DNA from: Parvularculaceae bacterium UBA4496
GTDB lineage: Bacteria > Pseudomonadota > Alphaproteobacteria > Caulobacterales > Parvularculaceae
Length of the DNA stretch: 6,249 bases
Direction of reading: 5' to 3'
NCBI GenBank assembly: GCA_002388885.1
Contig: DGNI01000011.1
Span: forward strand, 8,780 to 15,028
Below the pieces are notes generated by a model, which was not told the origin of the DNA, ran no database searches, and saw nothing but the letters and a program-made list of their open reading frames with translations. Position numbers and translations under genes: made by a program. This document shows positions 1-5,913 of this stretch, one piece after another (within the stretch, counting starts at the first letter, position 1; each line of letters opens with the position of its first letter).

Positions 1-500
1 AAGTTGTCGCTGGTGTCTCCTCACAAGAAAAAGCCGCCTTCTGTCGTGAACTCGGCGCGGACGAAACGCTTGTCTATCCGCGCGAACTCGACCGCGACGG
101 GCAAAAGGCGCTTTCCGGCGAAATCAAGAAACTGTGCGGCGGCGAAGGCGCGAATGTCGTTTATGACGCCGTCGGCGGGGATTACGCCGAACCGGCCGTG
201 CGCGCGCTAGCGTGGGAGGGACGGTTTCTCGTCGTTGGTTTTCCCGCGGGGATTCCGAAAATTCCGCTCAACCTGACACTCCTCAAATCCTGCCAGATCG
301 TCGGCGTGTTCTGGGGCGCATTCACCATGCGCAATCCGAAGCTGAACGCGGAGTATGTGGCCGAGCTTTTTGAATTCTACGAGCAGGGTAAGATAAAGCC
401 GCGCGTCACCGCCAGCTTCCCGCTGGAGGACGCGGCAAAGGCGCTCGACCTATTGGAGACTAGAAAAGCGACGGGAAAGGTTGTGCTGACCGTAGACTGA
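1..500 (+). CDS. NAD(P)H:quinone oxidoreductase-type MDR family protein, 3' part
   Basis: The reading frame enters from the left edge (first full codon at 3) and gives 165 residues ending in TGA at 498-500. It is the C-terminal half of a zinc-independent-type medium-chain dehydrogenase/reductase of the quinone oxidoreductase (zeta-crystallin-like) group, whose full length is about 320-330 residues. Visible hallmarks are the Rossmann-fold segment VVAGVSSQEKAAFCRELGAD, where the cofactor ribose is normally bound, then NVVYDAVGG, the strand GRFLVVGFPAG, and the closing ATGKVVLTVD. By family such enzymes reduce quinones or activated alkenes with NADPH in the cytoplasm; the actual substrate cannot be told from this half. 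The N-terminal GroES-like domain and start lie outside the window. Its stop codon directly abuts the stop codon of the convergent gene. The family call is secure, the specific activity is not. Confidence 0.9.
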   Translation, partial: VVAGVSSQEKAAFCRELGADETLVYPRELDRDGQKALSGEIKKLCGGEGANVVYDAVGGDYAEPAVRALAWEGRFLVVGFPAGIPKIPLNLTLLKSCQIVGVFWGAFTMRNPKLNAEYVAELFEFYEQGKIKPRVTASFPLEDAAKALDLLETRKATGKVVLTVD

Positions 501-770
501 TCAACTCCGCCGCGGCCACAGGACCCAGGCGAGGCCGATGCCGATCACGCCCGACAGGAACAGGATCGCGGCGCCTCGGTCAGCGAGCGCCGTTACGTCA
601 GCGACCGGAATGAAGGCGGCCAGAAAATTCAAAAACTCCTGCTCAGCGGCCATGACGTCGCCGATGGCGTTGGTGAGCGCCACGCCGCCCGCCAGCAAAA
701 ACAGGCTGAAAAGCCCGGCCAGCACCGACAGGATTTGCCTGAATGTTCTCAACGACCCGCCTTTCCTCAT
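501..770 (-). CDS. Small two-helix membrane protein, function unknown
   Basis: This 89-residue protein is not recognised. It has a basic N-terminus (MRKGG, R8, R11), a hydrophobic helix at about residues 13-33 (rich in L, F, A, G), a loop of about 33 residues carrying D38, E43, E45, D58, D64 and R65, a second helix at about 67-86 (AAILFLSGVIGIGLAWVLW), and a basic C-terminus (RRS). Both ends being positive predicts cytoplasmic termini with the acidic loop in the periplasm. The ATG at 770-768 is chosen because GGGAG (complement of 776-780) lies 5 nt upstream; a TTG four codons earlier (782-780) overlaps that ribosome site and is less likely. The gene is convergent with the upstream oxidoreductase and divergent from the reductase at 886. 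Being a single small ORF with no recognised domain, it is supported by its ribosome site, clean membrane topology and tight packing. No function is proposed. Confidence 0.7.
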   Translation of the reverse strand: MRKGGSLRTFRQILSVLAGLFSLFLLAGGVALTNAIGDVMAAEQEFLNFLAAFIPVADVTALADRGAAILFLSGVIGIGLAWVLWPRRS

Positions 771-775
771 ATTCG

Positions 776-780
776 CTCCC
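776..780 (-). promoter_or_regulatory. Ribosome binding site that decides the small membrane protein start
   Basis: On the minus strand GGGAG is followed after 5 nt (CGAAT) by ATG at 770-768. The alternative TTG codon at 782-780 would overlap this site, so the ATG is preferred. Confidence 0.6.
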
Positions 781-853
781 AAGTTGAAGCGATCGCGCGC
801 CGTACGTCAACGCTTCCCCGCCCCCCTTTCCTCACGCCGCCAAACTCGGTTAG

Positions 854-875
854 CCTCCTTTAAAAAATCGGGAGG
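854..875 (+). promoter_or_regulatory. Leader hairpin that could mask the reductase ribosome binding site
   Basis: CCTCC at 854-858 is an exact complement of GGAGG at 871-875, separated by a 12-nt A/T-rich loop. GGAGG is the Shine-Dalgarno sequence of the reductase gene, 10 nt before its ATG at 886. If transcription starts upstream of 854, a 5-bp all-G/C-rich stem would hide the ribosome site. The pairing is seen directly; a regulatory role is inference, and the stem is short enough to be chance or polypurine/polypyrimidine bias. Confidence 0.4.
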
Positions 876-885
876 GATCGTCCGA

Positions 886-1947
886 ATGGCCGCTAATCTC
901 GTTGAAAGCGCGCCGCCCGGCGGGGCGCACGAGACCGATGTTATCATTATCGGCGCCGGGCCCTGCGGCCTCTTCGCCGTCTTCGAACTCGGGCTTTTGA
1001 ACATCAAGGCCCATGTAATCGACATTCTCGACAAACCCGGCGGGCAATGCACCGAGCTTTATCCGGAAAAACCGATCCTCGATATTCCGGCGATCAAGAC
1101 CATCACCGGCGAGCAACTGACGAAACAGCTGATCGACCAAATTAAGCCCTTCGGCGCGACGTTCCATTTGAATGAAATGGCGACAGGGCTCGGCAAGTCG
1201 CCGGACGGCAAATGGAAAATCGAAACCGATCTCGGCACAACGATTACCGCGCCGGTCATCTGCATCGCCGCGGGCGGCGGTTCGTTCCAGCCGAAAAAAC
1301 CGCCGATCCCCGGCGTCGAAGATTTCGAAGGCCAGTCAGTGTTCTACGCCGTGCGTCAGCGCGATGCGTTCAAGGGCAAGAATATCATCATCGCCGGCGG
1401 CGGGGACTCCGCGCTTGACTGGACGCTGAACCTCGAACCCATTGCGGAAAAGATCACGCTCATTCACCGGCGCCCTGACTTTCGCGCCGCGCCCGACAGC
1501 GTCGACAAAATGAAGGCGCTGGTCGACGCCGGCAGAATCGATTTTCATGTGTCGCAGATCAAGGGCCTTAACGGCGACGGCGGCCAGATTGAGTCCGTTT
1601 CCGTGGAATCAAAAGAAGACGGCGAACACGACCTGCCCTGCAACACGCTGCTCGCCTTTTACGGCCTTACAATGAAGCTCGGACCTATCGCGGATTTCGG
1701 TTTAAATTTCGCGGAAAACCGGGTCGAGGTTGATACGGAGAAGTTTGAAACCTCCGTACCCGGCATCTTCTGCATCGGCGATATGGCCTATTATCCGGGC
1801 AAGCTGAAACTGATCCTGTCGGGCTTTCATGAATCCGCGCTCATGTCCCATGGCGCATTTCACTACGTTTTCCCGGACAAAAAGCTGAAGTTCCAGCACA
1901 CGACATCTGCAAAGGATTTGCAGGCCCAGATTGGCGGAAAATCATGA
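886..1947 (+). CDS. Ferredoxin/flavodoxin-NADP+ reductase, thioredoxin-reductase-like type (EC 1.18.1.2)
   Basis: The 353-residue protein moves electrons between NADPH and ferredoxin or flavodoxin using FAD, in the cytoplasm. The FAD-binding motif is DVIIIGAGPCG (residues 18-28), followed by GGQCTELYPEK (52-62), whose Y59 matches the tyrosine that stacks on the flavin in this family. The NADPH-binding domain has GGGDSALDW (171-179) and HRR (194-196, for the 2'-phosphate). The second FAD motif is GIFCIGDMAYYPG (293-305), and the tail FQHTTS (336-341) supplies an aromatic ring likely to cover the other flavin face. The CxxC pair of true thioredoxin reductases is absent: the equivalent stretch after PGVEDF reads SVFYAVRQRDAFKGK. 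Length is normal for the family. The open frame runs upstream to 538, but family homology begins just after the ATG at 886, which has GGAGG 10 nt before it. It is a single-gene unit, divergent from the small membrane gene. Flavin-dependent relatives acting on other carriers are possible but less likely. Confidence 0.93.
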   Translation: MAANLVESAPPGGAHETDVIIIGAGPCGLFAVFELGLLNIKAHVIDILDKPGGQCTELYPEKPILDIPAIKTITGEQLTKQLIDQIKPFGATFHLNEMATGLGKSPDGKWKIETDLGTTITAPVICIAAGGGSFQPKKPPIPGVEDFEGQSVFYAVRQRDAFKGKNIIIAGGGDSALDWTLNLEPIAEKITLIHRRPDFRAAPDSVDKMKALVDAGRIDFHVSQIKGLNGDGGQIESVSVESKEDGEHDLPCNTLLAFYGLTMKLGPIADFGLNFAENRVEVDTEKFETSVPGIFCIGDMAYYPGKLKLILSGFHESALMSHGAFHYVFPDKKLKFQHTTSAKDLQAQIGGKS

Positions 1948-2073
1948 AAGTGTTGCCTTGAAGCCGCGCCGTTTTTCGCGCCTGCAGCGTGACTCTTTTG
2001 CACCCGATGTTAATTTCCACAAGGGGACGAGAGAAAGCGCTTGGGGAGAGCCAGAAGCGTTTGCGCCGTCCTC

Positions 2074-2100
2074 GGAGGAAACGCCCCCGTGGAGGAAACG
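2074..2100. repeat. Short direct repeat, 10 bp, 17-bp period
   Basis: GGAGGAAACG occurs at 2074-2083 and again at 2091-2100, separated by CCCCCGT. It lies in the non-coding convergent spacer between the reductase and glutaryl-CoA dehydrogenase genes. No known family is recognised; it may be a small local duplication. Confidence 0.6.
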
Positions 2101-2115
2101 GCCTTTGGACGGCGC

Positions 2116-2157
2116 CAGCGCCGGTACGCCCGACATCAGTTTGAGCGGCCGGCGCTG
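2116..2157. terminator. 9-bp perfect inverted repeat between convergent genes, possible bidirectional terminator
   Basis: CAGCGCCGG at 2116-2124 is repeated in exact reverse complement as CCGGCGCTG at 2149-2157, with a 24-nt interval. It sits between two convergent genes, where it could end transcription from either side. The loop is long and no U-tract follows the stem on either strand, so a classical Rho-independent terminator is not demonstrated; an mRNA 3'-end stabilising hairpin or REP-like element is an alternative. Confidence 0.4.
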
Positions 2158-2178
2158 ACTTTGTCTGGTTGCTGAATT

Positions 2179-3357
2179 TTACGCAAACGCCTGAAGGCCG
2201 GTCATGGCGCGCCCGAGGATGAGCGCGTGAATATCGTGCGTGCCTTCATACGTATTGACGGTCTCGAGATTCATGGCGTGACGCAGGACATGATATTCGT
2301 CCGAAATGCCATTGCCGCCATGGATGTCGCGGGCGATGCGTGCAATTTCGAGCGCCTTACCGCAGTTGTTGCGCTTCATCATGGAGATGGCCTCCGGCAC
2401 ATAGGCGCCGCTGTCGAGCAGGCGGCCGAGTTGTAGCGCGCCCTGAAGCCCGAGCGTTATGTCCGTCGCCATGTCCGCCAGTTTTTTCTGAACGAGCTGC
2501 GTTCCCGCGATAGGTTTGCCGAACACCACGCGATCCATGGCGTAGTCGCGCGAAGCGATCCAACAGAATTCCGCTGCGCCCATAGAGCCCCATGCGATGC
2601 CGTAACGCGCCTTGTTGAGGCATGAGAAAGGGCCCTTGAGCCCCTTCACATTCGGCAACAGATTTTCTTCCGGTATGACAGCATCATCGAGTGCGATCTC
2701 GCCGGTGATCGATGTGCGCAGGGAAAGTTTTCCTTCGATTTTCGGCGTTTTAAAACCGTCCGTGCCCCGCTCAACGATGAAACCCCGAATTTCGCCATCG
2801 AGCTTCGCCCACACGACCGCCAGGTCAGCGATGGGGGAATTGGTGATCCACATTTTCGAACCGTTGAGCTTGTAACCATCCGAAACTTTCTCGGCCTTGG
2901 TGCGCATGGCGCCGGGGTCGGAGCCGCCGTCGCTTTCGGTCAGGCCGAAACAACCCACCCACTCGCCTGTCGCAAGCTTGGGCAGGTATTTTTTCTTCTG
3001 TTCCTCCGTGCCAAACGCCTCAATCGGATACATCACCAGCGAGGACTGCACCGACATGGCGGAACGGTAGCCTGAATCTACACGCTCGATCTCTCGCGCG
3101 ATGAGGCCATAGGCGACGTGGGAACCGCCGCCGCCGCCATATTCTTCGGCCACGGTCGCGCCGATCAGCCCCTGCGCGCCCATCTCGGTCATGATCTCGC
3201 GGTCAAAACGCTCCTCGCGATTGGCGGAGATAACGCGCGGCATCAGCTTGTCCTGCGCATAACCGCGCGCAGCATCGCGGATCATTTTCTCTTCGTCAGT
3301 GAGTTGCGTTTCCAGCAGAAGCGGGTCCTGCCAGTCGTAGGTTTGTTTAGAGGTCAT
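2179..3357 (-). CDS. gcdH: Glutaryl-CoA dehydrogenase, decarboxylating type (EC 1.3.8.6)
   Basis: The 392-residue FAD enzyme oxidises and decarboxylates glutaryl-CoA to crotonyl-CoA in lysine and tryptophan breakdown, passing electrons to electron-transfer flavoprotein. It has the acyl-CoA dehydrogenase N-terminal, middle and C-terminal domains in order. The stretch [19 protein letters not shown] (91-109) is near-identical to known glutaryl-CoA dehydrogenases and carries E91, R98 and S99, counterparts of human Glu87, Arg94 and Ser95. [15 protein letters not shown] (137-151) and [15 protein letters not shown] (169-183) form the flavin/substrate region. The catalytic base is E371 in [16 protein letters not shown]. 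Tyr370 and Glu91 are the residues found in decarboxylating rather than non-decarboxylating members. The ATG at 3357-3355 has GAGGAG (complement of 3366-3371) 8 nt upstream. It is the last gene of the minus-strand run, 24 bp after the lipoprotein gene, and its product feeds the same route as the thiolase two genes upstream. A run of five glycines (74-78) replaces the less repetitive loop of relatives. Confidence 0.96.
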   Translation of the reverse strand: MTSKQTYDWQDPLLLETQLTDEEKMIRDAARGYAQDKLMPRVISANREERFDREIMTEMGAQGLIGATVAEEYGGGGGSHVAYGLIAREIERVDSGYRSAMSVQSSLVMYPIEAFGTEEQKKKYLPKLATGEWVGCFGLTESDGGSDPGAMRTKAEKVSDGYKLNGSKMWITNSPIADLAVVWAKLDGEIRGFIVERGTDGFKTPKIEGKLSLRTSITGEIALDDAVIPEENLLPNVKGLKGPFSCLNKARYGIAWGSMGAAEFCWIASRDYAMDRVVFGKPIAGTQLVQKKLADMATDITLGLQGALQLGRLLDSGAYVPEAISMMKRNNCGKALEIARIARDIHGGNGISDEYHVLRHAMNLETVNTYEGTHDIHALILGRAMTGLQAFA

Positions 3358-3381
3358 TCCTGTTGCTCCTCGGGTGCGGAC

Positions 3382-4338
3382 CTATTCAACCGATTTTATA
3401 AAAGCGACCCGCTCATCGACGTAGTCAAAGATCACGACGTAGCCGTCCCACATCTCGTTGCCGATGTTACCGTCCCGGTAATCGCCGCCCCTGCGCGGAC
3501 CGACGCTAGCCGAAATATCGTGAAAGACCAGCGGACCGATCGTCGCTTGCTGAAGCGAACCGTTGAAAATCTCGGCGGCGCCACGCGCCCCGGTGATCTG
3601 GCCGCGCTCCCAGCCGCTTACCGTTTCAGCAAGGCCCAGCCGATCGACCGCATCAGCAAACACTTCGAGGCCAAGCGACGAGCCCGTGTCGATGGAGGCG
3701 ACAAAAGTCTCGCCGGCGATCGTCACATCGGCGATCGGCATGATGTCACCCTCGCCGAAACGCAGCGGCATGACAAAATCGGCATCACTTATTTCCTGCT
3801 CAAAAGACGACGCCGACGGCGCGAAGGATAGGCGATGATCGACATAGTCAAAACGAACTGCGCGGGACCTGAGAAAGGCGTAACCGAGAATACCGTGCAG
3901 CGGTTCGCCGATCTTGCTGCTAAGGCCCGCTGTGATGGGCGCTGCGACGGCAGGAAGCTCTTCGAGAGTCTCCCCGGCGACCACCAGGCCCGTCATCGTC
4001 GTCGGAAAAATTTGCACATCGTTCGAACCCGCGCCCGCCGCAAGCCCGGCGTTCTCATCGTCGATCGGAAAATCTAACTGACGTGCGAGGTCTATATCGA
4101 TCACCGACGGCGTCACGCCCGTATCGACCAGAAACGTGAATGGCCCCTCGTCGTTGATCATCACTTCCACGAGAACCTGGTTTTTGATGAAACGAAACGG
4201 CGTTTCCGATACCGACTGGGTTACGGCATTTATCGCTGCGCCGCTTTCACTGCGCGCGTCATTAGAGCAGGCAGCAACCGCAGTCAGAAGCAACCCCAGC
4301 ATGCCAAGCAGCAGCCAATGCCGTTGAACTTTCTGCAT
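3382..4338 (-). CDS. Lipoprotein with two retropepsin-like aspartic protease domains
   Basis: The 318-residue protein begins with a lipoprotein signal peptide: basic MQKVQR, a hydrophobic core, and lipobox VAAC with the lipidated cysteine at C24. Serine at +2 suggests outer-membrane sorting. Two similar domains follow. Domain 1 has the active-site motif FLVDTG (D72-T73-G74), then HGILGYAFL (148-156) and RFDYVDHRLSF (162-172). Domain 2 has ASIDTG (D217-T218-G219), then GNIGNEM (290-296) and IFDYVDERVAF (303-313). Both keep the D-T-G triad plus the hydrophobic-Gly strand typical of clan AA proteases, so one chain could supply both catalytic aspartates, as pepsin does; this fold inference comes from motif order. 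The start overlaps the thiolase stop as TAATG with no clear Shine-Dalgarno sequence, implying reinitiation coupling. The dehydrogenase gene follows 24 bp later. Substrate and activity are unknown; families of this type (Asp_protease_2-like) include many uncharacterised proteins. Confidence 0.85.
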   Translation of the reverse strand: MQKVQRHWLLLGMLGLLLTAVAACSNDARSESGAAINAVTQSVSETPFRFIKNQVLVEVMINDEGPFTFLVDTGVTPSVIDIDLARQLDFPIDDENAGLAAGAGSNDVQIFPTTMTGLVVAGETLEELPAVAAPITAGLSSKIGEPLHGILGYAFLRSRAVRFDYVDHRLSFAPSASSFEQEISDADFVMPLRFGEGDIMPIADVTIAGETFVASIDTGSSLGLEVFADAVDRLGLAETVSGWERGQITGARGAAEIFNGSLQQATIGPLVFHDISASVGPRRGGDYRDGNIGNEMWDGYVVIFDYVDERVAFIKSVE

Positions 4339-5525
4339 TAGAAAAGTTCAACCGCAACGCTGGTCGCTTCGCCGCCGCCAATGCAGAGCGAGGCAACGCC
4401 CTTTTTGCCGCCAGTCTGTTGCAAAGCATTTATAAGCGTCACGATGATGCGCGCGCCGGAAGCGCCGATCGGGTGGCCGAGCGCGATGCCGCCGCCGTGA
4501 ATGTTCATTTTTTCAGCCGGGATTTTATGCTCGCGCATCACCGCCATAGGCACGACGGCGAAGGCTTCGTTGACTTCGTATAGATCGACGTCAGCGGCTG
4601 ACCAGCCGACCTTGTCGAGCAGCGTCTTGATCGAGCCCACCGGCGCTGTCGTGAACCATTCCGGTTCCTGGCTTTGGGTCGAATGCCCGACGATCCGCGC
4701 AATCGGCTTGGCGCCGCGCTTTTCCGCCTCGGACTGGCGCATCACGACCAGCGCCGCGGCGCCGTCGGAAATTGCGGACGAAGAACCTGCTGTCACCGTG
4801 CCGTCTTTTTCGAAAGCCGGGCGCAGGCCCGGAATTTTCGACGCGTCAACCAGGCCCGGTTTTTCATCGTCGGAGACCGTAACAGAACCTTTCCGGCCCG
4901 CCACTTCTACAGAGACGATTTCGTCCTTGAACTTGCCAGTCTTGATAGCGTCCTGTGCGCGGGTCACCGAACGCATGGAGTATTCGTCTTGTTCCTCACG
5001 CGAAAATTGCCACTCGCGCGCGCATTTTTCGGCGAAGACGCCCATGGCGGTGTGGTTGGTGTAGGGGTCTTCAAGCCCGTCATAGGCCATGTGGTCAAAC
5101 ACCTGACCCGCGCCGAACTTGATACCGCTACGGCCTGTGGGAAGTAGATGCGGCGCGCCGGTCATGGACTCCATGCCGCCTGCAACGACCACTTCCGCTG
5201 AACCGGCAAGGATCGCATCATGCGCCATCATCACGGTTTTCATGCCCGACCCGCAGACCTTATTGATGGTGACGCAGCCGGCCGATTGCGGGATGCCTGC
5301 GCCGAGGGACGCCTGACGCGCCGGCGCCTGGCCGAGACCCGCCGGCAGGACGCAACCCATGAGGACTTCATCCACGTCGTCAGCTTTAACCTGCCCGCGC
5401 TCCAGCGCCGCCTTGATCGCGTTGGTTCCGAGCTCTGTCGCCTTCACGCTCGCAAAGGCGCCGAGGAAATTGCCAATGGGCGTCCTCGCCATGCCGGCGA
5501 TGACGATGGGATCAGCTTGGGTCAT
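4338..5525 (-). CDS. Acetyl-CoA acetyltransferase (thiolase, EC 2.3.1.9)
   Basis: The 395-residue thiolase makes or splits acetoacetyl-CoA from two acetyl-CoA in the cytoplasm. The nucleophile C91 lies in INKVCGSGMK, the oxyanion-hole motif is VNEAFA (318-323), the catalytic histidine H351 is in GGGIALGHPIGASGAR, and the second catalytic cysteine C381 is in SLCIGGGEA. GGMESMTGAPH (116-126) and GTVTAGSSSAISDGAAA (242-258) are further thiolase signatures; the latter carries serines where GNASGINDGAAA is common, a variation seen among thiolases. Length is typical of the tetrameric degradative/biosynthetic acetoacetyl-CoA class. The ATG at 5525-5523 has AAAGGAGA (complement of 5532-5539) at good spacing. 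A 79-bp gap separates it from the ABM gene, and its stop overlaps the lipoprotein start. With glutaryl-CoA dehydrogenase in the same run, it probably completes crotonyl-CoA breakdown; a role in polyhydroxybutyrate or ketone-body metabolism is also possible. No phaB or phaC is present here. Confidence 0.94.
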   Translation of the reverse strand: MTQADPIVIAGMARTPIGNFLGAFASVKATELGTNAIKAALERGQVKADDVDEVLMGCVLPAGLGQAPARQASLGAGIPQSAGCVTINKVCGSGMKTVMMAHDAILAGSAEVVVAGGMESMTGAPHLLPTGRSGIKFGAGQVFDHMAYDGLEDPYTNHTAMGVFAEKCAREWQFSREEQDEYSMRSVTRAQDAIKTGKFKDEIVSVEVAGRKGSVTVSDDEKPGLVDASKIPGLRPAFEKDGTVTAGSSSAISDGAAALVVMRQSEAEKRGAKPIARIVGHSTQSQEPEWFTTAPVGSIKTLLDKVGWSAADVDLYEVNEAFAVVPMAVMREHKIPAEKMNIHGGGIALGHPIGASGARIIVTLINALQQTGGKKGVASLCIGGGEATSVAVELF

Positions 5526-5549
5526 TGGATGTCTCCTTTGAATTCAGGC

Positions 5550-5582
5550 GGTATATGTGCGCGTGCCGGAAGCACGATGCAA
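5550..5582 (-). promoter_or_regulatory. Weak candidate promoter for the thiolase-lipoprotein-gcdH genes
   Basis: In the 79-bp gap ahead of the thiolase, the minus strand reads TTGCAT (complement of 5577-5582), then 17-19 nt, then CACATATACC, giving a poor sigma-70-like match. The spacer contains the hairpin CGTGC-N5-GCACG (5562-5576), which could be an operator or a weak mRNA structure. Only the gap length and partial matches support this. Confidence 0.25.
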
Positions 5583-5601
5583 GCCGGGCGGCGGCGCGGC
5601 G

Positions 5602-5617
5602 CGATCAGCTTTGATCG
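5602..5617 (-). repeat. 6-bp inverted repeat across the ABM gene stop codon
   Basis: CGATCA (5602-5607) and TGATCG (5612-5617) form a perfect 6-bp stem with a 4-nt loop, overlapping the stop codon at 5605-5607 of the ABM gene. No U-tract follows in the transcribed direction; what follows is very G/C-rich, so a terminator is not claimed. Confidence 0.4.
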
Positions 5618-5913
5618 ATAATTTCGTAGAGCCGAACGAAGCTGTCGGAATCTCCAATCACATCTTTGGTTCCATCGGGCAGGACGGCTTTTTCCGGGGC
5701 GGGTCCCGCAAAGGCCTTGACCGATTCCATATCGCGCCACTCGGTGATCAGGACGAACTCAACCAGCCCGCCAAGGCTGCGGCTGCCCAGCGACGCGCCG
5801 AGAAAGCCCGGCGCAGACGTCATGAACGGTTTCAGGTTTTTTCTGTAGTGCTCGAGAACCGCTCCCTCCTTTTCCGGTTCCGCCCGTCCGCGCCATTCGC
5901 GCAATATTGTCAT
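5605..5913 (-). CDS. Antibiotic biosynthesis monooxygenase (ABM) domain small protein
   Basis: The 102-residue protein matches the dimeric alpha+beta barrel ABM fold. It opens with the strand TILREWRGRAEPEK, continues with a helix HYRKNLKPFM, then APGFLGASLGSR (34-45), the strand VEFVLITEWRDMESVKAFAG (51-70), and ends in SFVRLYEIID. The pattern of a W-containing strand followed by a helix ending AFAG is characteristic of the family. Members include quinol monooxygenases, heme-degrading enzymes and many cofactor-free proteins of unknown role, so substrate is not assigned. The ATG at 5913-5911 overlaps the stop of the upstream dehydrogenase as ATGA, and AGGA (complement of 5921-5924) lies 7 nt upstream. 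That overlap suggests coupled translation with the amino-acid dehydrogenase. Residues 71-89, following AFAG, are rich in P, D and G and are probably a loop. Confidence 0.82.
   Translation of the reverse strand: MTILREWRGRAEPEKEGAVLEHYRKNLKPFMTSAPGFLGASLGSRSLGGLVEFVLITEWRDMESVKAFAGPAPEKAVLPDGTKDVIGDSDSFVRLYEIIDQS

Noticed and set aside
782..810. TTGACG (complement of 805-810) and TCAACT (complement of 782-787), 17 nt apart, as a promoter of the membrane protein gene
   Set aside because: The -35 looks good but the -10 is poor, and the implied transcription start would lie at about 775, removing the ribosome site at 776-780.
538..885. N-terminal extension of the reductase reading frame by 116 codons
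   Set aside because: The extra residues do not resemble the family, they overlap the opposite-strand membrane gene, and the ATG at 886 has a good ribosome site right before the homologous region.
1931..2158. Small open frames on both strands in the convergent spacer (plus 1931-2158, minus 1942-2136)
   Set aside because: Both overlap the reductase 3' end, neither has a convincing ribosome site or recognisable domain, and they mirror each other, which points to chance open frames.
3126..3138. GCC-repeat encoding five glycines in glutaryl-CoA dehydrogenase as a phase-variation tract
   Set aside because: The unit is three bases, so slippage would not shift the frame, and the tract is short; it is most likely a flexible loop.
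3118..3831. Long open frame (237 codons) on the plus strand
   Set aside because: It lies antisense to glutaryl-CoA dehydrogenase and the lipoprotein gene, both strongly supported, and its translation shows no domain and is rich in R, D and H as expected of an antisense shadow in G/C-rich DNA.
4501..5147. Overlapping plus-strand frames across the thiolase gene
   Set aside because: They are antisense to a thiolase with all catalytic motifs intact and show no family features of their own.
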